A stretch of DNA of 64,000 nucleotides from Nocardioides sp. SYSU D00038 (GCF_016924665.1 NZ_JAFFJT010000024.1:1-64000); one strand, 5' to 3'; shown: positions 42,932 to 53,972, numbered from the stretch's first letter. The notes: generated by a model from the letters alone, not told the origin. A program made the numbers and translations.

Positions 42932-43777
42932 GTGGAGTTCACGTCTCCCGAGGGTGAGCAGCGGTACGCCGCGCTGGTGCGCGCCGCGGCCGAGACCGTC
43001 GTCGGCCTCGACTTCGACGGCACCCTCTCGCCGATCGTCGACGACCCCGAGCAGGCCCACATCCACCCCGACGCCAGCGAGGTGCTGGTCGAGCTGGCCG
43101 AGCAGGTGCGCGCGATCGCGGTGATCACCGGCCGCCCGGCCCGGCAGGCCCTCGACCTCGGCGGGCTGGAGGACGTCGGCCACGACATCGAGAAGGTCGG
43201 CAAGGAGCTGCACCTCTTCGGCCAGTACGGCAACGAGCAGTGGAGCTCGACCAACCGGCGGGTGGTCGGCCCGCGGCCGCCGCAGGGGCTGGCCACCTTC
43301 CTGCGCGACCTGCCCCGCGCGCTGCGCTCGGTCGACGCCGCCGACGCCTACGTCGAGGAGAAGGGCCTCGCGGTCGCGGTCCACACCCGGCGACTGCCCG
43401 ACGCCACCGCGGCGTACGAGCGGCTGGTGCCGGTGCTGCGCGAGCTGGCCGAGCGCCACGACCTGGTGCTCGAGCCGGGCCGGGCCGTGATCGAGGTGCG
43501 GTCGTCGGGCATGCACAAGGGTCGGGCCGTGGACAAGCTGGTCGCCGACCTCGACGCGGGCGGCTTCCTGTTCGCCGGCGACGACCTGGGCGACGTGGAG
43601 GCGTTCGAGGCGGTCGCGGCCCACGCCCGCGCCGGGATGCCCACCCTGCTGGTCTGCTCGGCGTCGTACGAGCAGGGCGCGCTGGTCGCGCTCGCCGACG
43701 TGGTGGTCGACGGGCCGGAGGGCGTGCTCGCGCTGCTGCGCCGGCTGGCGCACGACGCCGGCGCCGCCCGGGCCTGA
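42932..43777 (+). CDS. otsB: Trehalose-6-phosphate phosphatase
   Basis: The 281-residue HAD-family enzyme removes phosphate from trehalose-6-phosphate. It has motif I GLDFDGTLSPIVDDP (catalytic Asp pair), motif II VITGRPARQ, the cap domain with GQYGNEQW and VIEVRSSGMHKGRAVDKL, and motif IV FAGDDLGDVEAF. GTG 42932 gives the expected N-terminus. It completes the OtsAB route begun by otsA. Confidence 0.95.
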   Translation: MEFTSPEGEQRYAALVRAAAETVVGLDFDGTLSPIVDDPEQAHIHPDASEVLVELAEQVRAIAVITGRPARQALDLGGLEDVGHDIEKVGKELHLFGQYGNEQWSSTNRRVVGPRPPQGLATFLRDLPRALRSVDAADAYVEEKGLAVAVHTRRLPDATAAYERLVPVLRELAERHDLVLEPGRAVIEVRSSGMHKGRAVDKLVADLDAGGFLFAGDDLGDVEAFEAVAAHARAGMPTLLVCSASYEQGALVALADVVVDGPEGVLALLRRLAHDAGAARA

Positions 43778-43848
43778 GCCCCACCCGGCATCCCAGCAGG
43801 AGCGAGTTCGCTCAGGGCGAACGGAGGAACACTCCGGTTGCCCCGGGA

Positions 43849-43869
43849 GTTGAGCCGACACCACTCAAG
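43849..43869. promoter_or_regulatory. HAIR (HspR-binding) element upstream of lon
   Basis: GTTGAGC, seven bases, ACTCAAG closely fits the HAIR consensus CTTGAGT-N7-ACTCAAG with the exact spacing. It ends 23 bases before the lon start. HspR repression of lon is known in Streptomyces. Confidence 0.85.
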
Positions 43870-43892
43870 TCCTGTGAAAGGTGGGATCGCCA

Positions 43893-46220
<2,328 letters not shown>

Positions 46221-46224
46221 CCGC

Positions 46225-46319
46225 GATAGTTTGTGACGTTTGGGTCCGCCCCGGCGGCTCCGGAGGGCCCGAACGTCACGGACTACCGGGCGCCGAGGGC
46301 CGAAACGTCACGGACTACC
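46225..46319. repeat. Palindromic GTCACGGACTAC-type repeats, three arms
   Basis: AACGTCACGGACTACC occurs at 46272-46287 and 46304-46319, and a related inverted arm (GATAGTTTGTGACGTTTGG) at 46225-46243. The inverted arm can pair with either forward arm. The same family appears at 57050-57113 and within 62275-62421. Confidence 0.75.
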
Positions 46320-46329
46320 GCCCCCCTGC

Positions 46330-46362
46330 GTCCACATCCCGGTATGACGGTCCACATCCCGG
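46330..46362. repeat. Short direct repeat GTCCACATCCCGG
   Basis: The 13-mer occurs at 46330-46342 and 46350-46362, 20 bases apart, between the palindromic repeats and the riboswitch. It may be a regulator site or part of the thrC promoter region. Confidence 0.55.
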
Positions 46363-46406
46363 ACGTCGAGTGGGGTCGGGGCGGCGGCGTCCGTAAGGTT
46401 CTGCTT

Positions 46407-46538
46407 GCTCATCACGAGGGACTGAGGGAACGGCCCGAAGAAGTCCCGGCAACCGCCACGTGCCCCCTGCCGACCAGGCAGTCGTGGAGACGGTGCCAAT
46501 TCCGGCCCGGTGCGAGAGTCGCCCCGGGGAAGATGAGG
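46407..46538 (+). ncRNA. SAM-I (S-box) riboswitch controlling thrC
   Basis: The leader shows the S-box core: P1 5' strand CTCATC (46408-46413), ACGAGGGACTGAGGGA, CGGCCCGAAGAAGTCCCGGCAACC, a variable P3 hairpin, GGTGCCAATTCCGGC, a P4 hairpin and P1 3' strand GATGAG (46532-46537). The P1 3' strand runs into the thrC ribosome site (GAGGAGG up to 46544), which points to control of translation: SAM would stabilise P1 and hide the site. Threonine synthase competes with methionine synthesis for O-phosphohomoserine, which makes the link plausible. Confidence 0.9.
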
Positions 46539-46548
46539 AGGAGGATCA

Positions 46549-47832
46549 GTGAGCGTCGTCGTCGTCGAGACCGACACCACCAACCCCCGGGCCGGGCTGC
46601 GCGAGGGCGCGTTCGGCAACGCCACGGCCCTGGCCTGCCGCGAGTGCGGCCAGCAGGTCGCGCTGGGCCCGTTCTACGCCTGTCCGGAGTGCTTCGGGCC
46701 GCTCGAGATCGCCTACGACTTCCCGCGGATCACCCGCGAGGAGATCGAGGCCGGTCCCCGCAACATCTGGCGCTACAAGGCGCTGCTGCCGGTGCCGACC
46801 GACATCGAGCAGAGCCCCAACATGGAGCCCGGCTTCACCCGGCTGCTCCGGGCCGACAACCTCGGCCGCGAGCTCGGCATCGCCACCCTGTGGGTCAAGG
46901 ACGACAGCACCAACCCCACCAACTCCTTCAAGGACCGGGTCGTCGCCTGCGCGCTCAGCGCCGCCCGCGAGCTCGGCGCGAAGGTCTTCGCCTGTCCCAG
47001 CACCGGCAACCTCGCGAACGCCGTGGCCGCCGCCGGCGCCCGCGCCGGCATCCGCACGGTGGTGTTCATCCCGAGCAACCTCGAGCAGCCCAAGCAGGTC
47101 AACTCCGCGGTCTACACCGACTCGCTCGTCGCCGTCGACGGCAACTACGACGACGTCAACAAGCTCGCCTCCGAGATCGCCGGCGAGGAGGACGGCTGGG
47201 CGTTCGTCAACGTCAACGTCCGCCCCTACTACGCCGAGGGCTCCAAGACCCTGGGCTACGAGATCGCCGAGCAGCTCGGCTGGCGGCTCCCCGACCAGAT
47301 CGTCATCCCGGTCGCCTCCGGCTCCCAGCTCACCAAGGTGCACAAGGCGTTCCAGGAGCTGGTGCGGCTCGGGCTGGTCGAGGACAAGCCCTACAAGGTG
47401 TTCGGCGCCCAGGCCGAGGGCTGCTCGCCGGTCTCGGTGGCCTACAAGGCCGGCGTCGACGCGATCCGCCCGGTCAAGCCCGACACCATCGCCAAGAGCC
47501 TGGCGATCGGCAACCCCGCCGACGGCATCTACGTGCTCGACATCTGCCGCCAGACCGGCGGTGCGGTGGAGGACGTCACCGACGACCAGGTCCGCGACGC
47601 CATCGTGCTGCTCGCCCGCACCGAGGGCGTCTTCACCGAGACCGCGGGCGGCACCACCGTGGCGGTGCTGCGCAAGCTGGTCGAGACCGGCCAGCTCGAC
47701 CCCGAGCTCGAGACCGTGGTCATCAACACCGGCCACGGCCTGAAGACGCTCGACGCGATCTCCGACCGGGTCGGCCCGGTCGCGACCATCGCCCCGTCGT
47801 ACGCCGCGTTCACCGACGCCGGCATCGTCTGA
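46549..47832 (+). CDS. thrC: Threonine synthase
   Basis: ThrC turns O-phosphohomoserine into threonine with PLP. The 427-residue product has an N-terminal zinc-ribbon-like segment (LACRECGQQ, YACPECFGPLEIAYD), the PLP lysine in STNPTNSFKDRV, STGNLANAVAAAGARAG and the glycine-rich phosphate loop region VASGSQLTKVHKAF. This is the short bacterial/archaeal type with CxxC pairs. The GTG at 46549 follows a strong ribosome site overlapped by the SAM-I aptamer. A MoaD/ThiS-like gene lies 44 bases downstream. Confidence 0.95.
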   Translation: MSVVVVETDTTNPRAGLREGAFGNATALACRECGQQVALGPFYACPECFGPLEIAYDFPRITREEIEAGPRNIWRYKALLPVPTDIEQSPNMEPGFTRLLRADNLGRELGIATLWVKDDSTNPTNSFKDRVVACALSAARELGAKVFACPSTGNLANAVAAAGARAGIRTVVFIPSNLEQPKQVNSAVYTDSLVAVDGNYDDVNKLASEIAGEEDGWAFVNVNVRPYYAEGSKTLGYEIAEQLGWRLPDQIVIPVASGSQLTKVHKAFQELVRLGLVEDKPYKVFGAQAEGCSPVSVAYKAGVDAIRPVKPDTIAKSLAIGNPADGIYVLDICRQTGGAVEDVTDDQVRDAIVLLARTEGVFTETAGGTTVAVLRKLVETGQLDPELETVVINTGHGLKTLDAISDRVGPVATIAPSYAAFTDAGIV

Positions 47833-47876
47833 CCGACCGCCACCCCGATCCAGCCCAGCCCCAGCCGAGGAGCAAC

Positions 47877-48152
47877 GTGAGCGTCTCCGTCCGCATCCCC
47901 ACCATCCTGCGCACCTACACGGACGGCGAGTCCGAGGTCACCGCCACCGGCGCGACCCTGGCCGAGGTGCTCGACGACCTCGACGGCAGCTACGCCGGCA
48001 TCAAGGGCCGGATCCTCGACGACAACGGCGCCCTGCGCCGCTTCGTCAACGTCTACGTCGGCGACGAGGACGTCCGCTTCCTCTCCGAGCTGCAGACCCC
48101 CACGCCCGACGGTACCCAGGTCTCGGTCATCCCGGCCGTCGCCGGCGGCTGA
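47877..48152 (+). CDS. MoaD/ThiS-family ubiquitin-like sulfur carrier
   Basis: The 91-residue beta-grasp protein starts VSVRIPTILRTYTDGESEV and ends SVIPAVAGG; the terminal Gly-Gly is the site that would be adenylated and thiocarboxylated. FVNVYVGDEDVRFL is typical of MoaD2 or CysO-like carriers. In mycobacteria CysO feeds sulfur to cysteine synthesis; here the partner gene is thrC, an arrangement also seen elsewhere in actinobacteria as far as I recall. It probably lies under the same SAM riboswitch. A GAGGAG ribosome site precedes GTG 47877. Confidence 0.9.
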   Translation: MSVSVRIPTILRTYTDGESEVTATGATLAEVLDDLDGSYAGIKGRILDDNGALRRFVNVYVGDEDVRFLSELQTPTPDGTQVSVIPAVAGG

Positions 48153-48186
48153 CCGGCCGCGTGCCGCCCGCGCCTAGGGTGGGCGG

Positions 48187-48993
48187 GTGCCCGAGCTGAG
48201 CGCGACCACGGCGTCCGGCCGCGTCATCCACGTCGACCCCGCCGACGAGCGCGGCCGCCGGCTGGTCGCCGCGAACGGCGACCTCAACCCCGGGTCGCGC
48301 CGGCTCTGGCAGCGCGCCCTGGCCGCCCACGCCTGGGACCTCGTCGTCGACGTCGGCGCCAACTACGGCGAGATGCTGGTCGGCGTCGACCTGCCGCCCG
48401 CCGCCCGGGTGGTCGCCTTCGAGCCGCAGCCGGTGGTGCGCGGCCTCCTCGAGCGCACGCTGGTCGACAACGACCTCGACGTCGAGGTCCGGCCCGAGGT
48501 GCTGGCCCGGGAGGCGGGCACGGCGTCGTTCGCCGTCGACCTGGCCTGGTCGGGGCAGTCGGCCATCGCCGCGCCCGGCGACGGCGACCACCCCGAGCGC
48601 TACGGCCTCGCCACCGTGCCGGCCACCACCCTGGACCAGCTGCTCGGCGACGAGCTCGACGGCGCCGGCTCGTTCTGCGTCAAGGTCGACGTCGAGGGCT
48701 TCGAGGCCGACGTGCTCGCCGGGGGCGCGGCCGCGCTGGCGCGCACCGACCGCTGGGTGCTGATGATCGAGGTGCTCCACCTGCCCGCGTCGTACGTCGC
48801 CGACCTGGCGCTGCGCCACACCGTGCTGCTGCTCGACGAGCGCACCGGGGGCCTGGTGCAGGTGCCGGGCGGCAACGCCGAGCTGGTGCGCCGGCTCCGC
48901 GACGGCCGCTGGCTCTACGGGCAGGACTGCCTGGTGGCCGGCGCGACGGGCGCCGCCTGGCTGCTCGACGCCGCCACCTCGCGGCTAGGGTGA
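48187..48993 (+). CDS. FkbM family methyltransferase
   Basis: The 268-residue protein has the SAM-binding motif LVVDVGANYGEMLVG, an acidic loop at VVAFEPQPVVRGLLE, and the FkbM-type block CVKVDVEGFEADVLAGG. FkbM enzymes O-methylate sugars or polyketides, often in surface glycan synthesis. The next gene, a DUF616 glycosyltransferase-like protein, fits a glycan setting. TAGGGT (48175-48180) ends 6 nt before the GTG, so it is probably leaderless. Confidence 0.88.
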   Translation: MPELSATTASGRVIHVDPADERGRRLVAANGDLNPGSRRLWQRALAAHAWDLVVDVGANYGEMLVGVDLPPAARVVAFEPQPVVRGLLERTLVDNDLDVEVRPEVLAREAGTASFAVDLAWSGQSAIAAPGDGDHPERYGLATVPATTLDQLLGDELDGAGSFCVKVDVEGFEADVLAGGAAALARTDRWVLMIEVLHLPASYVADLALRHTVLLLDERTGGLVQVPGGNAELVRRLRDGRWLYGQDCLVAGATGAAWLLDAATSRLG

Positions 48994-48997
48994 CGAG

Positions 48998-49975
48998 GTG
49001 CCTGCCCGCGCCGTCTACACCGCGCTCGTGGGCGGCTACGAGGAGCTCGCCGAGCAGCCCCTCGCCGCCTCGTCGGACCTGCCGTGGATCTGCTTCACCG
49101 ACGACCCGGGGCTGACGAGTGACAGCTGGGACGTGCGCGTGGTCGAGCCGGCGCTGGCGATGGACCCGGTGCGCAGCGCCCGGGCGCTCAAGCTGCTCGG
49201 CCACCCCGACCTCGCGGCGTACGACGAGACGCTGTGGGTCGATGCGCGGGTGCGGCTCGACGGCGACCCAGGCGAGCTGCTCGACACCTGGCTCGACGGG
49301 GCCGACCTCGCGCTGCCGCGGCACTCCTACCGCGCCGACGTGGTGGCGGAGTTCGAGGCCGTGCTGCTGGCCGGCTTCGACGACCACAGCCGGCTCTACG
49401 AGCAGCTGACCCACTACGCCGCCCAGGCGCCCGAGCTGCTGCAGGCGCCGGTGCCGTGGACGGCGATCCTGGCCCGTCGCCACACCGACGCCGTGGAAAC
49501 CGCGATGCGCGAGTGGTGGTGGCAGCTGCTGCGCTACTCGCGCCGCGACCAGCTCTCGGTCGTCCACGCGCTCCACCGCGCCGACCTGGCGCCGCGGCTG
49601 GTCGACCTGCCCAACCACGAGTCCCCGGTGCACACCTGGCTCGCGGGGCGCGGCCGGCCCACCCGACCCAACGTGTTCCGGGTGGCCGACACGCTCCAGC
49701 CGCCGGTGGCGCTCGTGGGCGAGCTGCGCGGCCAGCTCGAGCGCAAGACCGTCGAGCTGGCCGAGGCCGTGGAGGAGCGCGAGCAGCAGCTCCGCCGGCT
49801 CGAGGCGCGTCTGGCCCAGCGCGAGGGCCAGCTGACCCGCACCCGCGAGCGGCTCGCCCGGGTGCGGGGTCGCCTCACCGCGGCCCGCGCCGACACCCGG
49901 GAGGCGGAGGCCCGGCTCGACGAGCTGCGGGCGCTCACCCGCTCCGGCCGTCGTCGGTTCCTGCGTCGAGGCTGA
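48998..49975 (+). CDS. DUF616-type glycosyltransferase-like protein with coiled-coil tail
   Basis: Residues 1-240 of 325 fit the DUF616 (TOD1/MUCI70-like) pattern: VYTALVGGYEELAEQP, PWICFTDDPGLTSDSWDVRVVEP, PVRSARALKLLGHPDLAAYDETLWVDARVRL with an Asp-x-Arg in place of a DxD. A coiled coil of about 75 residues (LRGQLERKTVELAEAVEERE and on) follows. It likely has a GT-A fold and works on cell-surface glycans, with the coil for self-association; this is inference. The 3' end overlaps the convergent sigma-factor gene by 41 bases. Confidence 0.78.
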   Translation: MPARAVYTALVGGYEELAEQPLAASSDLPWICFTDDPGLTSDSWDVRVVEPALAMDPVRSARALKLLGHPDLAAYDETLWVDARVRLDGDPGELLDTWLDGADLALPRHSYRADVVAEFEAVLLAGFDDHSRLYEQLTHYAAQAPELLQAPVPWTAILARRHTDAVETAMREWWWQLLRYSRRDQLSVVHALHRADLAPRLVDLPNHESPVHTWLAGRGRPTRPNVFRVADTLQPPVALVGELRGQLERKTVELAEAVEEREQQLRRLEARLAQREGQLTRTRERLARVRGRLTAARADTREAEARLDELRALTRSGRRRFLRRG

Positions 49976-51182
49976 GCCGCCGCGCCGCCAGGTGGGCCCG
50001 CTCGGCCTCGTTGCCGCAGCGGGCCACGGCGTCGTCGTACGCCGTCCGCGCCTGCGCCACCAGCCCGGCGCGGCCGAGCAGCTCGGCCCGGGCGGCAGGC
50101 AGCCGGTGGTCGGGCAGGTCGGCGTCCGTGAGCCCCGACAGCGCGTCCAGCCCGGCGAGGGGGCCGTCGACCTCCGCCACCGCCACGGCCCGGTTGAGCC
50201 GGACGACGGGGGAGTCGCCGAGGGCGAGCAGCTCGTCGTAGCGAGCCACGACCCGCGACCAGTCGGTGCCGCCACCGGTCGCCGACAGCGCGTGCTCGGC
50301 GGCCACCAGCGCCTGCAGGAGGAACGGCGCCGGTGGCGCGGTCGCGAGCGGGGTGAGGAGGTCCAGGGCCTCGGCCACCTCGTCGAGGTGCCACCGGGAG
50401 CGGTCCTGCTCGGGGAGCAGCACCAACCGGCCGTCCTCGACCCGGGCGTCGCGGCGCGAGTGCTGCAGGAGCATCAGGGCCAGCAGGGCGTCGAGCTCGG
50501 CGAGGTCGGTGCCCGTCGGCAGCACCTCCCGCAGCACCCGCACCAGGCGGATCGCCTCGGCCGAGACGTCGGGTCGCAGCACGTCCACCCCCGACCCCGG
50601 CGCGTAGCCGGCCGTGAACGCCAGGTACGCCACGTCGGCCACCGCGGCGACCCGCTCGGCGAGCACCGGACCCGAGGACACCGCGAAGATCTCGCCGGCG
50701 AGCGACTGCCGGGCCCGGGTCAGCCGCGCGGCCATCGTCGACGTCCGCACCAGGAACAGCCGGGCCAGGTCGGCGGTGCTGACGCCCATCACCAGCCGCA
50801 GCGTCAGTGCGGCGGCGGCCTCGCGCGGCAGCGACGGGTGGGCGCAGAGCAGCACCAGCCGCAGCCGCTCGTCGACCACGGTCTCGCCCGCGTCGGCCAT
50901 CGTCCGCTGCGCCGCCTCGGTGAGCTCCGCCGCCACCACGAGCTCGGGGAGCCGCCGGGCCGCCACCGACTCGGCGCGCAGCCGGTCGACCACCCGGCGC
51001 CGCGCCGCCGTGAGCAGCCAGGCGGCCGGGCTGGCCGGAGGCCGGTCGCCCCAGGTGCGGGCCGCCGCCTCGAAGGCGTCGGCGAGTCCGTCCTCGGCCA
51101 GGTCGACCCGGCGGTACTGCGCGACGAGCAGGGCCAGCAGCCGGCCCCACTCCTCGCGCAGCGCGCGCTCGAGCGCGCTCAC
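49935..51182 (-). CDS. ECF42-type RNA polymerase sigma factor with C-terminal extension
   Basis: The 415-residue protein has ECF sigma regions 2 and 4 in the first 180 residues (LVAQYRRVDLAEDGLADAFEAAARTW, TLRLVMGVSTADLARLFLVRTSTMAARLTRARQ). A helical TPR-like extension of over 200 residues follows (YLAFTAGYAPGSG, LALMLLQHSRRDAR, LNRAVAVAEVDGP). This layout is that of the ECF42 group, which has no anti-sigma gene and is linked to DGPF/YCII proteins, as here. The extension probably controls activity. Its start overlaps the YCII gene by four bases. Confidence 0.92.
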   Translation of the reverse strand: MSALERALREEWGRLLALLVAQYRRVDLAEDGLADAFEAAARTWGDRPPASPAAWLLTAARRRVVDRLRAESVAARRLPELVVAAELTEAAQRTMADAGETVVDERLRLVLLCAHPSLPREAAAALTLRLVMGVSTADLARLFLVRTSTMAARLTRARQSLAGEIFAVSSGPVLAERVAAVADVAYLAFTAGYAPGSGVDVLRPDVSAEAIRLVRVLREVLPTGTDLAELDALLALMLLQHSRRDARVEDGRLVLLPEQDRSRWHLDEVAEALDLLTPLATAPPAPFLLQALVAAEHALSATGGGTDWSRVVARYDELLALGDSPVVRLNRAVAVAEVDGPLAGLDALSGLTDADLPDHRLPAARAELLGRAGLVAQARTAYDDAVARCGNEAERAHLAARRLSLDAGTDDGRSG

Positions 51183-51532
51183 CCCTCGGGTGCCGCCACG
51201 CAGGGCCGGACCTCGATCGTGTACTCCGCGGGCAGCAGCCCGGCCAGCTCCACCGCGTCGTCCAGGCTCGGCACGTCGATGACGTAGAAGCCGCCGGTCT
51301 GCTCGACGGTCTCGGCGAACGGGCCGGCGGTCACGTGCCGCGGGGTGCCCGGGCGCACCGTCCGGGCCGTCGCCGGTCGGTCGAGGGCCTCGCCCCCGAC
51401 GATGCTGCCGCGCTGCTCGACGGCCTCGTCGAAGGCGGCGAACGCGGCGAAGGTCCGTTCCCGTGCCTCGTCGTCGGCGGCGTCCCAGCGCTCGAAGTGC
51501 TCGGCCTCGGCCATCAGCAGCAGGAACTTCAC
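51179..51532 (-). CDS. YCII-related (DGPF domain) protein
   Basis: The 117-residue protein starts VKFLLLMAEAEHFERW and has GGEALDRPATARTVR, TAGPFAETVEQTGGFYVIDVPSLDDAVELA, the DGPF/YCII ferredoxin-like fold. Such proteins are the standard partners of ECF42 sigma factors and are often its targets or effectors. GTG 51532 starts the conserved domain; the longer in-frame extension to 51676 is unlike the family. It is the first gene of the pair. Confidence 0.88.
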   Translation of the reverse strand: MKFLLLMAEAEHFERWDAADDEARERTFAAFAAFDEAVEQRGSIVGGEALDRPATARTVRPGTPRHVTAGPFAETVEQTGGFYVIDVPSLDDAVELAGLLPAEYTIEVRPCVAAPEG

Positions 51533-51720
51533 GACGCCTCCCCGAGCAGGGGGGCGGGCCGGACGGCGGAGGCCTGGTCGGTGGTCGGCGGGTGGGTCAT
51601 GGTCGTCCTCTCGTCGGGTCGAGTGTGTCACCGGGATGACGGTCGGGCCGGGCGCGGATCGACACGTCCGCGGCACGAGTTCGTCGCCCGCCGTTCAGGT
51701 GGGTGTGGCACCACTGGGGG

Positions 51721-52545
51721 GTGAGTCGCACCAGACCCGTCCTGGCCGGGGTGGCCCTGGCCGCCACCAGCGCCCTGGCCGGCGCCTGGGCGGGGCGGGA
51801 GGTGCTGCGCCGCCAGGCGGCCGCCGCCCGCCTGGCCATCGGCAAGCCGCTCGGCGAGCAGGCGCTCGACGCCGACCGCACCTGGAAGAAGAAGTACGGC
51901 GACCCGATCGAGCTGCTGGTGCTCGGCGACTCGATCGCGGCGGGCCTGGGCGCGGAGCGACCCGAGGAAACCTTCGGGGCCCGGCTGGCGGTCCGCCTGG
52001 CCAAGCGCACCCGGCGGTCGGTGCGGCTGACCGGGCGGGCGGTGGTGGGGGCGGAGTCGTCGGTGCTGGCCGCCCAGCTCGACGGGCTGCCGGCGGCGTA
52101 CCGCCCGGACGTCGCGGTGGTCGTGGTGGGCGGGAACGACGTGACCCACCGGGTGCCGGTGGCCGAGTCTGTGCGCCACCTGACCGAGGCCGTCGAGCGG
52201 CTGCGTGCGCTCGGTGCGGCCGTCGTGGTCGGCACCTGCCCCGACCTGGGTGCGCTGACCGCGGTGCCCCAGCCGCTGCGGGCGCTGGGGGCCCGGGCCT
52301 CGCGCCAGCTGGCCGCCGCGCAGCGCGAGGCGGCGCTCGCGGCTGGAGCCCACGTGGTCTCCCTGGCTCACGTGGTCGGGCCGTTCTTCGTGACCAACCC
52401 CGACGAGATGTTCGCCCTCGACCGGTTCCACCCCAGCGCCGCGGGCTACCGCCGCACGGCCAAGGCGGTGCTGCCGTCGGTGCTGGCCGCGCTCGGCCTC
52501 AGCGAGGAGGTGCCGTTCGGGCACGCGCTTCCCGCCACCGGCTGA
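51721..52545 (+). CDS. SGNH/GDSL-type lipase-esterase
   Basis: The 274-residue protein has an N-terminal membrane anchor (VLAGVALAATSALAGAWAG). An SGNH hydrolase follows: block I ELLVLGDSIAAGLGAE with the Ser, block III VVVVGGNDVTHR, and block V DRFHPSAAGY with Asp and His. It is probably an exported esterase or carbohydrate deacetylase of the envelope. GTG 51721 was chosen; a GTG at 51703 would add six residues. The substrate is unknown. Confidence 0.88.
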   Translation: MSRTRPVLAGVALAATSALAGAWAGREVLRRQAAAARLAIGKPLGEQALDADRTWKKKYGDPIELLVLGDSIAAGLGAERPEETFGARLAVRLAKRTRRSVRLTGRAVVGAESSVLAAQLDGLPAAYRPDVAVVVVGGNDVTHRVPVAESVRHLTEAVERLRALGAAVVVGTCPDLGALTAVPQPLRALGARASRQLAAAQREAALAAGAHVVSLAHVVGPFFVTNPDEMFALDRFHPSAAGYRRTAKAVLPSVLAALGLSEEVPFGHALPATG

Positions 52546-52562
52546 GCCCCTACCCTGCAGCC

Positions 52563-53420
52563 ATGGACGTCCTCCTCGCCACCGCGTCGCTGCTGCCCGA
52601 CGGCGAGACGGGGGGTGAGCTGGTCACCGCCGCCCTGGCCGATCGGGGCGTCGAGGCCGCCTGGGCGGTGTGGGACGACCCGGACGTCGACTGGGGCGCG
52701 GCGCGGGTGGTGGCGGTGCGCTCCACCTGGGACTACCAGCGGCGCTGCGCGGAGTTCCTCGCCTGGGCCCGCGCCGTCGACCACGCGACCACGCTGCTCA
52801 ACGGCGCGGACACGTTCGTCTGGAACGCCGACAAGGCCTACCTCACCGAGCTGGCCGCCGACGTGCCGACCGTGCCGACCGAGCTGCTCGACGAGCGCAC
52901 GCTCGTCTCGGGGCTCGAGGCGGCGACCGCGCGCTGGGGTACCGCGGTGATCAAGCCCCGCACCGGTGCGGGCGGGGTCGGGGTGGTCGTCGCCAGCAGC
53001 ACCCGCGACCCCCGCCTCGAGGGCCTGGTCGCGGCGCCATGGGTCGTGCAGCCGCTCGTGGAGTCGGTGCGCACCCGCGGCGAGACCTCGGTCTACGTGT
53101 TCGGCGGCACCGCCGCGTCCCAGGTCGACAAGCGCCCCGCGGGTGAGGAGATCCGGGTGCACGAGCTCTACGGCGGCAGCAGCGCCGCCGTCGACCTCGG
53201 GGGCGAGCAGGCCGCGCTCGCCGAGGCCGCCGTCGCGGCCGCCGGGCGCCACCTGGTGGCGCCGCCGGCGTACGCCCGGGTGGACATGATGGTCTGGGAG
53301 GACCGGTGGGCGGTCTCGGAGCTGGAGCTCATCGAGCCCGGCCTCTACCTCGACATCGACCCCGCCAACGCCGCCCGCTTCGCCGACCTGGTCGCCGATC
53401 TGCTGCCGCAGGCCGGCTGA
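52563..53420 (+). CDS. ATP-grasp domain protein
   Basis: The 285-residue protein resembles the glutathione-synthetase-like ATP-grasp group: VRSTWDYQRRCAEFLAWA, NKxxYL-like NADKAYLTELA, AVIKPRTGAGGVGVVV, WVVQPLVESVRTRGETSVYVFGG, and the metal site LELIEPGLYLDIDPANAARFA. Related proteins ligate small amino or carboxyl substrates. The substrate is unknown. TACCCT (52551-52556) ends 6 nt before the ATG. Confidence 0.82.
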   Translation: MDVLLATASLLPDGETGGELVTAALADRGVEAAWAVWDDPDVDWGAARVVAVRSTWDYQRRCAEFLAWARAVDHATTLLNGADTFVWNADKAYLTELAADVPTVPTELLDERTLVSGLEAATARWGTAVIKPRTGAGGVGVVVASSTRDPRLEGLVAAPWVVQPLVESVRTRGETSVYVFGGTAASQVDKRPAGEEIRVHELYGGSSAAVDLGGEQAALAEAAVAAAGRHLVAPPAYARVDMMVWEDRWAVSELELIEPGLYLDIDPANAARFADLVADLLPQAG

Positions 53421-53459
53421 CCCTCCAACCTGCCGGCCGCCTGCTGCGTTGGAAAGGGC

Positions 53460-53972
53460 ATGGTGACCGAGGGCGACGAGGAGTCGTTCACCCGCTGGGC
53501 GGGTGAGCGCCAGCTCGCGCTGCTGCGCACGGCCGTGCTGCTCACCGGCGACCACCACCGCGCCGAGGACCTGGTGCAGGACGCCCTCACCCAGGTGGCC
53601 GTGCGCTGGCGGCGGCTGCGCGACCAGCGGCCCGAGGCCTACGCGCGGCAGGTGATCGTGCGCGCCAACATCAGCTGGTGGCGCAAGCACCGCCGCGAGT
53701 CGGTGGTGGAGGTGCGCGACGACGCCCGGGTGGTCGCCGCCTCCGACGCCGCCAGCGACCGCCGGCTGCTGCTCGACCGGGCGCTCGCCGCGCTCACGCC
53801 ACGGCAGCGCGCGGTGGTCGTGCTGCGCTACTACGACGACCTGTCCGAGCGCGAGACCGCCGAGCTCCTCGGCGTGGGCGTCGGCACCGTCAAGAGCCAG
53901 ACCTCGCTCTCCCTGCGCCGCCTCCGGGAGGCCGCGCCCGAGCTCGTCGAGCTGCTGGAGGACCTGCGATGA
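53460..53972 (+). CDS. SigE-family ECF sigma factor
   Basis: The 170-residue sigma factor has region 2 (LLRTAVLLTGDHHRAEDLVQDAL, AYARQVIVRANISWWRKHRR) and region 4 (ALTPRQRAVVVLRYYDDLSERETAELLGVGVGTVKSQ). This matches the actinobacterial SigE-like group common in Streptomyces and Nocardioides. ATG 53460 follows GGAAAGGG; a GTG at 53463 is possible. Its stop overlaps the start of a membrane protein that may be its anti-sigma factor. Confidence 0.93.
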   Translation: MVTEGDEESFTRWAGERQLALLRTAVLLTGDHHRAEDLVQDALTQVAVRWRRLRDQRPEAYARQVIVRANISWWRKHRRESVVEVRDDARVVAASDAASDRRLLLDRALAALTPRQRAVVVLRYYDDLSERETAELLGVGVGTVKSQTSLSLRRLREAAPELVELLEDLR

